Source: Planctomycetia bacterium
GTDB taxonomy: Bacteria; Planctomycetota; Planctomycetia; Pirellulales; UBA1268
Direction: 5' to 3'
Length of the DNA stretch: 64,000 nucleotides
NCBI GenBank assembly: GCA_021414115.1
Contig: JAIOPD010000071.1
Coordinates: forward strand, 1-64,000
Shown here: positions 37,116-47,400 of the stretch, in pieces
How the letters are laid out: the number at the start of each line of letters is the position of its first letter
How positions within the stretch are numbered: position 1 is the stretch's first letter
Notes under the pieces: generated by a model
What the model was told of the DNA's origin: nothing
The model's database searches: none
What the model saw: only the letters and a program-made list of their open reading frames with translations
Made by a program: the position numbers and the translations under genes

Positions 37116-38893
37116 TGGATCTCGAGGGTGCGGGCCACTTCACCGCTCTTCTTGATCCGGCCGAGGAGAAACTCGCAAGACACATTGCAGCCCAGCAGCG
37201 TGCGATTGCGGGCCGCGTCGAGCGAACGATAGAGCAGCCACTGATCGTGACCAGATTGGATGCGATACCCCGTCGCCTGATGCGGCGGAAGGTTCAATCG
37301 GGTGTCGGCCACCGTGAGCTGCCGCCAGGTGAGCGGTTGGCCGATCCGTGTCGGATCGCAGTCGAGCCAGAGGGGTGCGTAGAGCCGGCCCCCCACCCCC
37401 TCCTGCGAGAGCACGAGGCCCGCCTCGGACGATTCAAAACCGCCTCGGCCGGCCGACCGCCACTCCGGCAGCGCCAACGGCAACGCCAGGAATCGCGTGG
37501 CCGTGTCGAAGACCACGATCTCGCGGTTTTCGGCGGCGGCGTCCCCCTCGAGTGACCCCGCCAGCGGCACCACGCCGCGGTAACGGACTTCGGCCGGGGC
37601 GGCCACGCCCGCCGGCGTGGTCACGGCGTCGGCGAGCACGACGATGCGGTCGCGAGGCAGCACGACCACCTGCCGCTCGAGTTGCCGCCCACCGGAGAGC
37701 GGCGCCGTGATCTCCAGAAACGTCGCCTTGCGGTCCGATTCCCAGCACGAGACCGTCCATGGTCCTTCGGCCTCGAGCGCCCGCCCGCCGGCCCAGGCTT
37801 CCCACTGCCACGCCCCTTCGACGAGCAGCCGATCGGCCACGGCGATCTCCAACCGTGGCACTGCGTGCCGGTAGTCGAGCATCACCCGCAGACTGCGGCG
37901 ATCCCAGCCGGTACGAATGATGGCCACGGCGGCCGCCGCATCGTGAAGATCACGCGACAGCACATCCCGTCGACCCGTATCGGCGCGGCCACGACGAAGC
38001 TCGCGGACGGTACGGTCGCGGCGTCCGCCCATTTCGGTGACGGCATCGAGCAGCGCCGCAGTGAAGCAATCGGGCATCTGCCCCGCCCCGGCCACGAGCC
38101 GGCCCCGGCCGCCGAGCAGCCGCACCGCCGTCGTCGCCGCGGCCTTCCAACGCCGCTCCGTCGCTTCGCCCCAGGCACCGCCTCCCGTCGCCCGGGCAAC
38201 CTCACGGGCGGCGGTCCAGCGCACGACCCGCTCGATCATCGCCGCCGAGCCGGTCACGTTGACGACGCCACGGTCCGACACCAGCCGCTCGATCTCGGCG
38301 GCGAGCGTGGCCGAGGCCCCCTCTTCGAGACAGCGGCATGCCTCGATGTCGCGGAACAGCCGCGAGAGACAGAGCACAAACCGCGCGGGAAGCGTGTCAC
38401 CGGTGGCGAGCAGCGCCTGTGCTGCCCGCGCCTGCCCCACGAGCCGCTCGAGCAGACTCCCCGCCGACCCGCCCGCCCGCTTCGTCCGCGCCATCCAGGC
38501 CAAGGCCCAGGTCGCGGCTTCGCACGAGAGCCAGCGTTCCAAGGGAGAGGCCGCCCGCGACGCCTCGTCGAGGCATTCACCGATCGCAACCTCGACGAAC
38601 GCCATCCGCTGGGCGTCGCCACCGTCCTTGCGGACCTGCGCCGCCAGCTTCCGCAGACGATTGCGGCCGTCGAGCGTGTCGCCGACGTCCGCGAGTTGTT
38701 TGATCCACCGGGCTGCCTTGCGGGCCGAGACGGCGATCGGCTCCGCCACAGGACCGCGCGGGCGGGATGGTCTGGTCGTGGGTGCCGCGGTCTGGCTCAC
38801 CGGCGGAGCGTCTCCGCCAGCGGCCGTCGCCGGCTGCTCCCGCTTCGTCTTTCTGGATCCGGCCTTTCGCTGGCCCTCGTTGGTGGCGACCAT
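37112..38893 (-). CDS. hypothetical 593-aa protein, co-translated with yggS
   Basis: No family recognised with confidence. The first 60 residues are low-complexity and basic. Residues about 60-280 are mainly helical (WIKQLADVGDTLDGRNRLRK). Residues about 330-590 are beta-rich with several Trp-containing strands (WQWEAWAGGRALEAEG, LPLALPEWRS, LYAPLWLDCDPTRIGQPLTW), reminiscent of a heparinase II/III-like or sandwich domain without visible catalytic signature. There is no signal peptide or membrane helix. The large N-terminal charged region suggests a soluble planctomycete-specific protein. It is divergent from the YdjY-like gene. Confidence 0.65.
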   Translation of the reverse strand: MVATNEGQRKAGSRKTKREQPATAAGGDAPPVSQTAAPTTRPSRPRGPVAEPIAVSARKAARWIKQLADVGDTLDGRNRLRKLAAQVRKDGGDAQRMAFVEVAIGECLDEASRAASPLERWLSCEAATWALAWMARTKRAGGSAGSLLERLVGQARAAQALLATGDTLPARFVLCLSRLFRDIEACRCLEEGASATLAAEIERLVSDRGVVNVTGSAAMIERVVRWTAAREVARATGGGAWGEATERRWKAAATTAVRLLGGRGRLVAGAGQMPDCFTAALLDAVTEMGGRRDRTVRELRRGRADTGRRDVLSRDLHDAAAAVAIIRTGWDRRSLRVMLDYRHAVPRLEIAVADRLLVEGAWQWEAWAGGRALEAEGPWTVSCWESDRKATFLEITAPLSGGRQLERQVVVLPRDRIVVLADAVTTPAGVAAPAEVRYRGVVPLAGSLEGDAAAENREIVVFDTATRFLALPLALPEWRSAGRGGFESSEAGLVLSQEGVGGRLYAPLWLDCDPTRIGQPLTWRQLTVADTRLNLPPHQATGYRIQSGHDQWLLYRSLDAARNRTLLGCNVSCEFLLGRIKKSGEVARTLEIQ

Positions 38894-39004
38894 GCTGCTG
38901 CGGTTCTCTGCGGTGAATACCTGGTGCGTGCGACGTCAAAGAGCGGTATCGTATCGGAGCCGGAAGGGCCGATCCACCGGCCACGGTCCCCCCCAGGTGA
39001 CGCC

Positions 39005-39829
39005 ATGCCCCATCCCTCGGCCGCTCGCACCACGCCCCGCTTCAGAGCCCTGACAACAGCCGCAAGGCTGGTCGTCCTGCTGGCCGTTGCGGAGACCCTC
39101 CCATGCGACCGGGGGGCAGCCCGGCCCGCACAGGCTGACGAAGCCGCTGTCGCGGAGCGTGCCCCAGAGCCCGCGACACCCGAGCCCCTACGGCCCGACC
39201 GTCATCCGGAGCTCAAGCGGCTCTCGACCACGGAGGACGTCTGGATCGATGCCGCGAAGAAACATGTGGTCGTCGGAGCCAGGGTCGTGCTCGACAAGGG
39301 CCCGATCGAGGTCTTCGCCTGCCCGGAGCGTTCCAAGGAACACGAGGCCGTCGTCGCGACCCATTCGACCGCGCGGCTCGTGCATGCGGCTTTGCTCGCC
39401 ATCGGGCTCGAGCCGGGAAAGCCGGTCTCCTTCGATCCCGTCTACGCCGCCGCCGAGGGCCCTGTCGTCAAGATCACGATGCGTTGGAAGGACGACACGG
39501 GAAAAGTCAGAGAGAGCCCGGCACAGGACTGGATCCGGGACACGACCACGAAAAAACCTCTCGAAGCCGACTGGGTGTTCGCCGGCAGCTCCTTCTGGCG
39601 GGATCCGAGCGACGGCACCGACTACTACCAGGCCGACGGCGGCGACCTGATCTGCGTGTCGAACTTCCCGACAGCCACCCTCGACCTCCCGATCGAGAGT
39701 TCGCAGTCAAACGACGCGCTCATGTTCGAGGCGTTTCCCGGCCACGTCCCGCCCAATGGGACCGAGGTCGAGATGATCCTGTCCGCCGCTCCGCAGGCCG
39801 ACGCCCCCGCGGACAGCCGGCGCAACTAA
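39005..39829 (+). CDS. exported YdjY domain-like protein
   Basis: 274 aa. An N-terminal hydrophobic segment (LTTAARLVVLLAVAETLPC) with a cysteine suggests export, possibly as a lipoprotein. The YdjY-like fold follows: VWIDAAKKHVVVGARVVL, PIEVFACPERSKEHEAVV, STARLVHAALLAIGLEPG and the closing FPTATLDLPIESSQ. YdjY is a partner of ferredoxin-like/lyase genes in enterobacteria; in planctomycetes the family is widespread and uncharacterised. The start at 39005 is supported by the signal region. The longer upstream frame lies antisense to the 593-aa gene and is a shadow. Confidence 0.75.
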   Translation: MPHPSAARTTPRFRALTTAARLVVLLAVAETLPCDRGAARPAQADEAAVAERAPEPATPEPLRPDRHPELKRLSTTEDVWIDAAKKHVVVGARVVLDKGPIEVFACPERSKEHEAVVATHSTARLVHAALLAIGLEPGKPVSFDPVYAAAEGPVVKITMRWKDDTGKVRESPAQDWIRDTTTKKPLEADWVFAGSSFWRDPSDGTDYYQADGGDLICVSNFPTATLDLPIESSQSNDALMFEAFPGHVPPNGTEVEMILSAAPQADAPADSRRN

Positions 39830-39912
39830 GCTCGAACCGATCGGTTTCCTTCCAGGACTTGCCGCAGCAGTCCTGGGAGCATCGGCTCTCCACCTCCCTC
39901 CGGGGCCTTGTC

Positions 39913-42900
39913 ATGCTCAAGCATTCCGTTCTCTCCTCCACGGTGTGCCTCGCCCTGGCGTTTCTGGCCGACTCGTCGTCTGCCTGGGCCAGCGATCCCT
40001 TTGCGAAGCAGGGCAACGCACCGCCCCGGGTCGCGAAGCTCACGGCCGAGCAGGAGCAGGCCATCCTCAACGATGTGAAGGTGCCCGAGGGTTTTACGGC
40101 GACGGTCTTCGCCGCCCCGCCGGCCGTCAACTATCCCGTCTTCGTCGCCGCCGCCCCCGACGGCACGCTCTATGTGAGCAGCGATGGCAATGGCTCGCTG
40201 GGCCGTGACCCCGGCCGCGGCCGTGTCATCCGCCTCCGCGACACCGACGGCGACAACCGGGCCGACGAGGCCAAGGTGTTCTGCGAAGTCGATTCGCCCC
40301 GCGGGCTGGTCTGGGACCACGACCGTCTCTACCTCGTGCACCCGCCCCACCTGAGCGCGTTCATCGACACCGACGGCGACGGCGTTGCCGACGAACAGAA
40401 GATCCTCGTGAAGAACATCGCCTTCGGGTACGACAAGCGGCCGGCCGACCACACCACCAACGGGCTCAGCCTCGGCATCGACGGCTGGTTGCTCGTCGCC
40501 GGCGGCGATTTTGGATTCCTGGAGGCCGAAGGGGCCGATGGCCGGAAGCTCACGCACCGGGCCGGCGGCGTGATCCGGGTGCGGCCCGACGGCAGCGGCC
40601 TCGAGATTTTTTCGACCGGCACGCGCAACATCCTCGAGGTCGCCGTCAGCCCCACGATGGAGATGTTCGCCCGCGACAACACCAACGACGGCGGCGGCTG
40701 GAACGTGCGGTTCCACCACTTCACCGGCCTCGACGACCACGGCTATCCGCGGCTCTACAAGAACTTTGCCGACGAATGCGTGCCGCCGCTGGCCGATTAC
40801 GGCGGCGGTTCCGGCTGCGGCGCGACCTACATCGACGAACCCGGATTTGGCGACTGGAACAACGCCCCATTCACGGCCGACTGGGGCACCGGAGCCCTCT
40901 ACCGACACGGCGTAAAGCCCAAGGGGGCGACGTTCGAGGAGATCGACAGACCGAAGCCTTTCATCCAGATGACCAGGCCGACCGATGCCGATGTCGACGC
41001 CATGAGTCGCGTGTACTGCGCGAGCTGGAAGGGGGCGACCTTCAAGTGGGAGGGGGCCGACGTGGGCTACGTCGTCTGCGTGACACCAAAAGATTTTCAG
41101 GCGGCGCCGCTCCCCGACTTCACGAAGGCGAGCGAGGCCGAACTCGTCGCGCTCGCCGCGTATGAATCGACTGCGGGCCACCGGCGCCGAATGGAGGCCG
41201 AGCGCGAACTGGCTCGGCGCGGCAGCCCCAAGGCGGGGGCGTTTGCCGCCGCCATCCGGCAGCGGCGGACGGCGGAGCGAAACCTCGTGGAGCAGTTTCA
41301 CCAGATCGTGGAGGCGAGGGATCTGTCACGTGTCGGCGCGCTCGTCACGGAGGTTGGCTCGGCCGACCCGGTCGTGTCGCATACGGCGGTGCGTGGCCTC
41401 GCGGCACTCGATGCCGCCGACGCGGCGTTCGTCGCACTCGACAAGAGCGTCGCAGGAAATGTCGCGGCCAGCCGGAAGCCGCTGCTGCGAAGCCTGGCCA
41501 TGATGCACAGGCCGGATGTCGTCTCCGGGCTGACCAGTCGGCTAGCCACGACCTCCGACGCCGACGTGCGAAAGGATCTGCTCGCCGCCCTCTGCCGTCT
41601 TCACTTTTACGAGGGGCCGTGGAAGGGCGATTCCTGGGGCACCCGACCCGACACCCGCGGACCGTATTACCAGCCCGAGCCCTGGAGCGAGACGCCGAGG
41701 ATCGCGGCAGTACTCGCCGAGGTGCTGCAGACAGCGACCCCCGCCGAGACGGCGTTTCTCGTTCGCGAGATGAGCCGCAACCGCATCCATTCCAACGGCG
41801 CGGTCGAGCGGATCGTCGCACTCGCCGCACACGATCCTCAGGTGATCCCCGACGCCGTCGAGCAACTGGCACAGGCCGAAGAGGTGCCGCCTGCCGCGGT
41901 GCCTGTCCTGGTGAAGGCGATCGGGATGCCGAGTGCGTCGCCGGAGACGATCGCTCAGGCGATCGCGGCGCTGGCCCGAACCGACAGCCATGACGGCGTG
42001 CAGGCGTCGCTCGCCGGGCTCGTGCGACTCGAGCAGATCGTGGCGGACCGTGTCGCCACCAAAGACGCAGCCAAGAAGCCGCCGGCGGATGGCGGAGCGC
42101 AGGCCAAGGAGCTTGCAGCGGCTCTGGAGGCCGCCCGAAAGAAACTCGAGGAATCAGCCGCGGTGTTCGTGGCCGCCGCACGACTCGATCAGCATCACGA
42201 GTTGCTCGAGAAAGAGGCTGCCGCGATCCGGCCTCAGATTTCACCGTGGGCCGATGCAGCGCTGTTGCAGATTTCCAGCCGCGATGGCGGCAGCCCGGAG
42301 GCTCGGGATGCCGCGGTGAAGGCCCTCGACGAGGGCTGGAATGCAAGTCCCGAGCGGCGGGTGCAGATCCTGCGGGCCGCGGCCGCCATCAAGCACCTCC
42401 GCTGGTCCGAGCGGATACTCGCGGCGGTCGATGACCCGAATGCCGCTGTGAAGCAGGCGGCCACCGCCACGGCAGCAGCGCTGAAGCTGACGCGGCAGAA
42501 GGATGCCACGCCGACGCTGGCGTCGGTCGCTGCGAATGACGCGCTCGCCGTCGTGCTGGCGGCCCAGGGGGACGAGGCCACGGGCGAACTGGTCTTCGCG
42601 CGTGCCACCTGCACGACCTGCCACACGGTGCGGCAGGATCAACCGCAGAAGGGGCCCTATCTGGGGAACATCGCCAAGACCTACAGGCGTCGCGAACTGG
42701 CCGAGGCGATCCTCGACCCCAACAAGACGATCGCCCAGGGGTTCGCCAGCGAGGTGTTCGTCATGGTGGACGGCACCCAGCACACGGGCTACGTCAGTCT
42801 GCAGGGGGCCGAGGAGGTGACGGTTCGCAACACGACGGGGCAGGAGCTCACGCTGAAGGCAGCCGACATCGAGGAGCGTCACAAACTGGCGACCTCGATC

Positions 42901-42987
42901 ATGCCGACGGGCCTGATGTCGACCTTTACCATCCGCGAGTTCGCCTCGCTCCTCGACTACCTCGAGTCGCTCGCGAAGGGGAAGTGA
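39913..42987 (+). CDS. PVC-type heme-binding dehydrogenase/cytochrome c fusion protein 2
   Basis: 1024 aa, exported (signal LSSTVCLALAFLADSSSAWA). The dehydrogenase-like beta-propeller starts VPEGFTATVFAAPPAVNYP and includes WDHDRLYLVHPPHLSAF, NGLSLGIDGWLLVAGGDF and TGTRNILEVAVSP. HEAT-like helical repeats occupy about residues 420-880 with a Lys/Ala-rich coiled insert. The C-terminus has a c-type heme motif CTTCH and the conserved tail GPYLGNIAKTYRRRELAEAI, LDPNKTIAQGF. It has the same architecture as 27610-30795 but lacks the N-terminal jelly roll. It lies 83 bp after the YdjY-like gene and may be its operon partner. Confidence 0.9.
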   Translation: MLKHSVLSSTVCLALAFLADSSSAWASDPFAKQGNAPPRVAKLTAEQEQAILNDVKVPEGFTATVFAAPPAVNYPVFVAAAPDGTLYVSSDGNGSLGRDPGRGRVIRLRDTDGDNRADEAKVFCEVDSPRGLVWDHDRLYLVHPPHLSAFIDTDGDGVADEQKILVKNIAFGYDKRPADHTTNGLSLGIDGWLLVAGGDFGFLEAEGADGRKLTHRAGGVIRVRPDGSGLEIFSTGTRNILEVAVSPTMEMFARDNTNDGGGWNVRFHHFTGLDDHGYPRLYKNFADECVPPLADYGGGSGCGATYIDEPGFGDWNNAPFTADWGTGALYRHGVKPKGATFEEIDRPKPFIQMTRPTDADVDAMSRVYCASWKGATFKWEGADVGYVVCVTPKDFQAAPLPDFTKASEAELVALAAYESTAGHRRRMEAERELARRGSPKAGAFAAAIRQRRTAERNLVEQFHQIVEARDLSRVGALVTEVGSADPVVSHTAVRGLAALDAADAAFVALDKSVAGNVAASRKPLLRSLAMMHRPDVVSGLTSRLATTSDADVRKDLLAALCRLHFYEGPWKGDSWGTRPDTRGPYYQPEPWSETPRIAAVLAEVLQTATPAETAFLVREMSRNRIHSNGAVERIVALAAHDPQVIPDAVEQLAQAEEVPPAAVPVLVKAIGMPSASPETIAQAIAALARTDSHDGVQASLAGLVRLEQIVADRVATKDAAKKPPADGGAQAKELAAALEAARKKLEESAAVFVAAARLDQHHELLEKEAAAIRPQISPWADAALLQISSRDGGSPEARDAAVKALDEGWNASPERRVQILRAAAAIKHLRWSERILAAVDDPNAAVKQAATATAAALKLTRQKDATPTLASVAANDALAVVLAAQGDEATGELVFARATCTTCHTVRQDQPQKGPYLGNIAKTYRRRELAEAILDPNKTIAQGFASEVFVMVDGTQHTGYVSLQGAEEVTVRNTTGQELTLKAADIEERHKLATSIMPTGLMSTFTIREFASLLDYLESLAKGK

Positions 42988-43772
42988 CGGCGGTCATCTT
43001 GTCTGCAGCCCGCCGACGAAGCTCATTTTCGAGGAAGCGTGCCGAGCGCAGGAGCCGGTGAGCCGTCGCAGCGAGTTCCCGGAAGGGAAGCCCGGAGCGC
43101 GAGCGACGGGTATACGGATGGCTCCCCCGCGAGAACACCGCGAAGCCGGACGGGCTGGAGCACGTCTTCCCCGCGCTCGCGCTTGGGGCTTCCCGACCGA
43201 CGGCCCCCCTCCCGCCGCCCCGTGCTCCGCACAATCGCGACTCCTGCCACTGAGGTGCCCTTGACCGAGGCATCCTCCTGCCTGTTTCGCGGGCGGGCCG
43301 ACAGCCGGCTCGTCGACGTCATCCCTAACAACCGACGAAAACCGCGGGTTTCACTCGCCGTACGGGAAACCGAATCCTACGGCGCGCCATTCGCACCTCG
43401 GTTCTCGACCTTGGGCTCAATCTGACGGCCAGGATCTGAACGCTGGACAGACCCTTCGCGGAAGGTACTCTGCCCCTTATCTGGAGGTCCTTTCGATCGG
43501 GCACTGGCGGCCTCGCAGGGAGTTTCGCATGCACGCGCTGCGCTCGCATTCTGAGCCGTTCTGGCGCTCATTCCTTTCTCACAGAATCGTCATCACATCC
43601 TGTGGCGATACTCATCACCTCCTCATATTCCTGAGTGAGGATCCCCTCTATCGGCTTGGACGCTTGTCGCGTCGCAGTGAGTGCGAGCGGCGGTACGTCA
43701 ACGTGAGACATGTGGCATGCGATGCCGCATAGACGCGCACGACCGGTCGATCACGAACGATCGAGGTGGACA
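42988..43772. other. 785-bp intergenic region upstream of the giant repeat gene
   Basis: It contains the composite inverted repeat at 43084-43194 and otherwise no supportable gene. The ORFs around 43325-43571 and 43529-43732 are short and of atypical codon use. The last 200 bp are AT-richer than their surroundings and should carry the promoter of the following gene. A GGCAT/ATGCC palindrome lies at 43713-43725. Confidence 0.5.
43084..43194 (-). repeat. composite inverted-repeat element, copy 2 (reverse orientation)
   Basis: Arm B (43085-43113, GGGAAGCCCGGAGCGCGAG...) and inverted arm A (43168-43193, CCCCGCGCTCGCGCTTGGGG...) reproduce the 36081-36187 element in the opposite orientation. The inner sequence is related as well, so the unit of dispersal is the whole roughly 110-bp element. 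Confidence 0.75.
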
Positions 43773-44495
43773 ATGACGACGTTCGAGCCGCTGACCACCG
43801 CAACTCTCTCGGGTGGCAATGCGTTGCGATGGCCGACGCGTCGTGACTGGGTTTACGCCGCGCTCAGCTTGCTCACGCTCGCGGCGATACCCTCGGCCGC
43901 ATCGGCTGCGGAGCGAACCTGGATTGGCACCGGCAATGTTTCGGCTTGGGCTACAGGCTCTTACTGGGCAGGCAGTACGGTTCCGACGAACAGCGACGTT
44001 GCCGTGTTCGACGGGCCGGGAACTGCTATCTCAAGGGGACTCAACTTCACGAACCCGTCCAGCGGCGTGGGCACACCCTACTCGATCCAGGCAATCGTCG
44101 TATCGGGTTCACAGCGTTCGATCACGATCGGCAGCAGTGCAACGGCACCCGGAATCCTTCGCCTGACAGGCGCGACGATCAACTCCGTCGATAACGTGAT
44201 CCTGCGATACCGTGACAGGTGCGAGCCGCATGCTCACGCTCTCGGGCTCGGGCTCCGGCGGCCTCACGCTTTCTGCCGCCAACACCTACACCGGCACCAC
44301 GCGGCTCTCCGCCGGCACGCTGCGGGCCGGCAACGACGCGGCGTTCAGCACCAGCCTCCTCCTCCTCAACGGTGGCACGATCACCTCCGACGGGGCGACG
44401 GCCCGGTCGTTGGCCAACGCCACGACGTTCGGGGGCAACGTCGCATTCGGCGATGCCATCGGTTCGGGAGCTCTCACCTTCGGCGGGGCCGTTGA
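43773..44495 (+). CDS. 5' part of the frameshifted autotransporter-repeat/prepilin fusion gene
   Basis: The ATG at 43773 after GAGGTGGACA gives an N-terminal export region ([21 protein letters not shown]) and the opening strands of a beta-repeat passenger ([30 protein letters not shown]). Coding homology continues only to about 44207 ([10 protein letters not shown]). After that the frame becomes a meaningless shadow, while frame +1 carries on with the repeats ([16 protein letters not shown]). A one-base loss, or a sequencing error, near 44205-44208 explains it. It should be read together with 44212-50769 as one gene. Confidence 0.7.
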   Translation: MTTFEPLTTATLSGGNALRWPTRRDWVYAALSLLTLAAIPSAASAAERTWIGTGNVSAWATGSYWAGSTVPTNSDVAVFDGPGTAISRGLNFTNPSSGVGTPYSIQAIVVSGSQRSITIGSSATAPGILRLTGATINSVDNVILRYRDRCEPHAHALGLGLRRPHAFCRQHLHRHHAALRRHAAGRQRRGVQHQPPPPQRWHDHLRRGDGPVVGQRHDVRGQRRIRRCHRFGSSHLRRGR

Positions 44496-47400
44496 TCTGG
44501 GCGGTGCCACGCGCACGCTCACGACCGCCGCATCGACCACGTTCACAGGCGCCGTCAGCAACGGCAGCCTCACGAAATCCGGCACCGCCACGCTCGCGCT
44601 CACGAATGCCGCGAACAGTTTCGCCACGCTCACGATCACCGCCGGCACCGTCTCGATCGGCGCCTCCACCGCGGTCACCGGCCTCGCCGGCTCGGCGGGA
44701 GGCCTCAACCTCTCTGCCGGCACGTTCACGGTCAATGCCGCGGCCGACCAGACGTTCGGCCAGTCGATCACCGGCCCTGGCGGCCTCACGAAGTCGGGGG
44801 CCGCGGCGCTCGTCCTCTCGGCCGCCAACTCCGGCTACAGCGGCACGACGACGCTCACCGCCGGCGTCCTCCGCGGCGGCCACGACGCCGCCTTCGGCAC
44901 CGGCACCCTCGCGCTTGCCGGTGGCACGATCACCGGGACGGGCGCATCGGCCCGCTCGTTCGCCAATGGTGTCGTGATGGGGGGCGACGTGGCCTTCGGC
45001 GACGGCACGGGCGCCGGCCCACTCGCCTTCGGCGCGGTCAACCTCGGCGGCGCGACGCGGTCGCTGACGACCGTCGTCTCGACCACGTTCTCGGGCGCTG
45101 TCACCAACGGCAACCTCACGAAGCTCGGCACCGCCCCGCTCGCGCTCACGAGTTCCGGCAACAGCTTCGGCACGCTCACCGTCACCACGGGCACCGTCTC
45201 CATCGGTGCAAACACGACGGTCACCGGCCTCGCCGGCTCCTCGGGCGGGCTCAACCTCTCCGCCGGCACGCTCACCGTGAACCAGGCCACCAACGGCACC
45301 GTCGCCCTGCCTTTCAGCGGCTCCGGCGGCTTCACGAAGACCGGAACTGGCGGCCTCACGCTCACTGCCAATAGCGCTGGCTTCGTCGGTACGACGACCG
45401 TCGCCGCCGGCACGCTCGCGGTCGACAGCGTCCTCGGCGGGTCTGTCTCCGTGTCGAACGGCGGCACGCTCGCCGGCTCGGGCAGCGTCGGCTCGGTGTC
45501 GATCACGACCGGCGCCACGCTTTCCCCCGGCTCGAGCCCCGGCATACTCACCACCGGCGCCATGAGCTGGGCCGGGGGGGGCAACTACAACTGGCAACTC
45601 CTCAACGCCACCACCGGCGCAGGCACGGGCTGGGACCTCGTCGCCGGCGGAGTCCTCACGATCACGGCGAGTTCGACGAACCGCTTCAACGTCAACCTCT
45701 GGTCGCTCTCGTCGATCAACCCCGACGTGAGCGGCACCGCGCAATCCTTCTCGGTCACGACCAGCGGCACCTACACGATCGGCACGTTTTCGAGCATCGC
45801 TGGAGCCACCGGCGACTGGTACACGATCAACACCGGCCCCACCAACGGCACCGGCGGCTTCGCCGATTACAAGCCCGCGCTCGGCGGCTTCACGCTCGTC
45901 TCCACCGGCACGAGCCTCGATCTCGTCTACACGCACACACCGCTGACTTCCTATTCCTATGTCGGCGGCACGGGCAACTGGAGCGACACGGCCAACTGGT
46001 CGCTGGGGGACAGCCCCGAGGGCAATGCGGCCATCACGTTCGACGGCGCTGGGGGCGTTGCCACCAACACCCTCGTCTCGGGCACCGGCCAAAACGAGCT
46101 CACGAGTGTGACGGCCCTCACGTTCGGCGGCTCGGCGGGCGGCTACACGATCGCGGGCAACCCACTGACGCTCGGCGCCGGCGGGATCACGAACGACTCG
46201 GGCGTCGCTCAGACCATCTCGGCCAACGTCGCGCTCGGGGTTCCGGCGACGTTTACGGCCAACACGGCAGGCCTCGCGCTCTCCGGCACGGTCGACACCG
46301 CGGGCAATCCGCTCTCCATCGCCGGCGCCGCCGCCACGACGCTCGGCGTGGTGAGCGGCAGCGGCAGCCTGACGAAGGCTGGCTCCGGCACGGCCACGCT
46401 GACCGGCGCGGTGGCCGCACCGAATATCTCGATCGCTGCGGGCGGGGTCGTGCTCGGCGGCCCGAATATCCTCGCCGACTCCGGCACGGTCACCGTCGGC
46501 GGCGGCACGCTCGATCTCCAAACCAACTCCGACACGGTGGCCAGCTTCTCGATCACCGCCGGATCGCTGATCGGCTCGGGCACGCTCACCGCGGCCACCT
46601 ACGCGCTCGGCGGCGGAACGGTGAGCGGCAACCTCGGCCCCGGTGCCGCCACGGCCACGTCGGGCTCCACGTCGCTGGCAGGCGCGCTGGCGGGCAATCT
46701 CGCCGTGGCCGGCGGCGCGGTCGTGCTGAGCGCCTCCGACCGCATCGCGGATGGCTCGGCAGTGACCATCTCCTCCGGCTCGCTCGGCTTAAGCTCGTTC
46801 AATGACACGGTCGGCTCGTTTACGATCACAGGCGGTGTTCTCGGCGGCTCGGGCACACTGACCGCAGCCACGTATGCACTCGGCGGCGGCACGATCTCGG
46901 CCAATCTCGGCGTGGGGGCAGCCACGTCCACGTCGGGCTCGACCGGCCTCGGCGGCACGCTCGCAGGCAACCTCACCGTGGCCGGCGGCGTGGTGGGGCT
47001 GAGCGCCTCCGACCGCATCGCCGCCGGCTCGGCCGTGACCGTCTCGTCCGGCTCGCTCGGCCTGAGCTCGTTCAATGACACCGTCAGCTCGTTCACGATC
47101 ACGGGCGGTGTTCTCGGCGGCTCGGGCACGCTCACCGCTGCCACGTATTCACTCGGCGGCGGCACGATCTCGGCCAACCTCGGCGCGGGGGTAGTCACGG
47201 CCACGTCGGGCTCGACCGCGCTCGGCGGCATGCTCGCAGGGAATCTCACAGTCGCTGGCGGCGTGGTCGCACTCGGCGCTGCGGATCGCATCGGCAATGC
47301 GTCAGCCGTCGAGGTCTCCTCCGGCACGTTGGGCCTGAGTTCGTTCAGCGACACCGTCGGTTCGTTCACGATCTCAGGCGGCGTGCTCGGGGGCTCGGGC

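Noticed and set aside
37682-39004. Plus-strand frame leading into the YdjY-like gene
   Set aside because: Antisense to the 593-aa gene, Arg/Pro/His-rich; the real start has an export signal at 39005.
43529-43732. 67-codon ORF before the giant repeat gene
   Set aside because: No ribosome site and no resemblance to a protein family; probably promoter region.
44200-44212. Programmed -1 frameshift in the giant repeat gene
   Set aside because: No slippery heptamer or strong downstream stem was seen at the junction; simple mutation or sequencing error is simpler.
44179-46521. 780-codon minus-strand ORF opposite the giant repeat gene
   Set aside because: Low-complexity Arg/Gly/Glu product that mirrors the Gly/Ser/Thr repeats of the plus strand.
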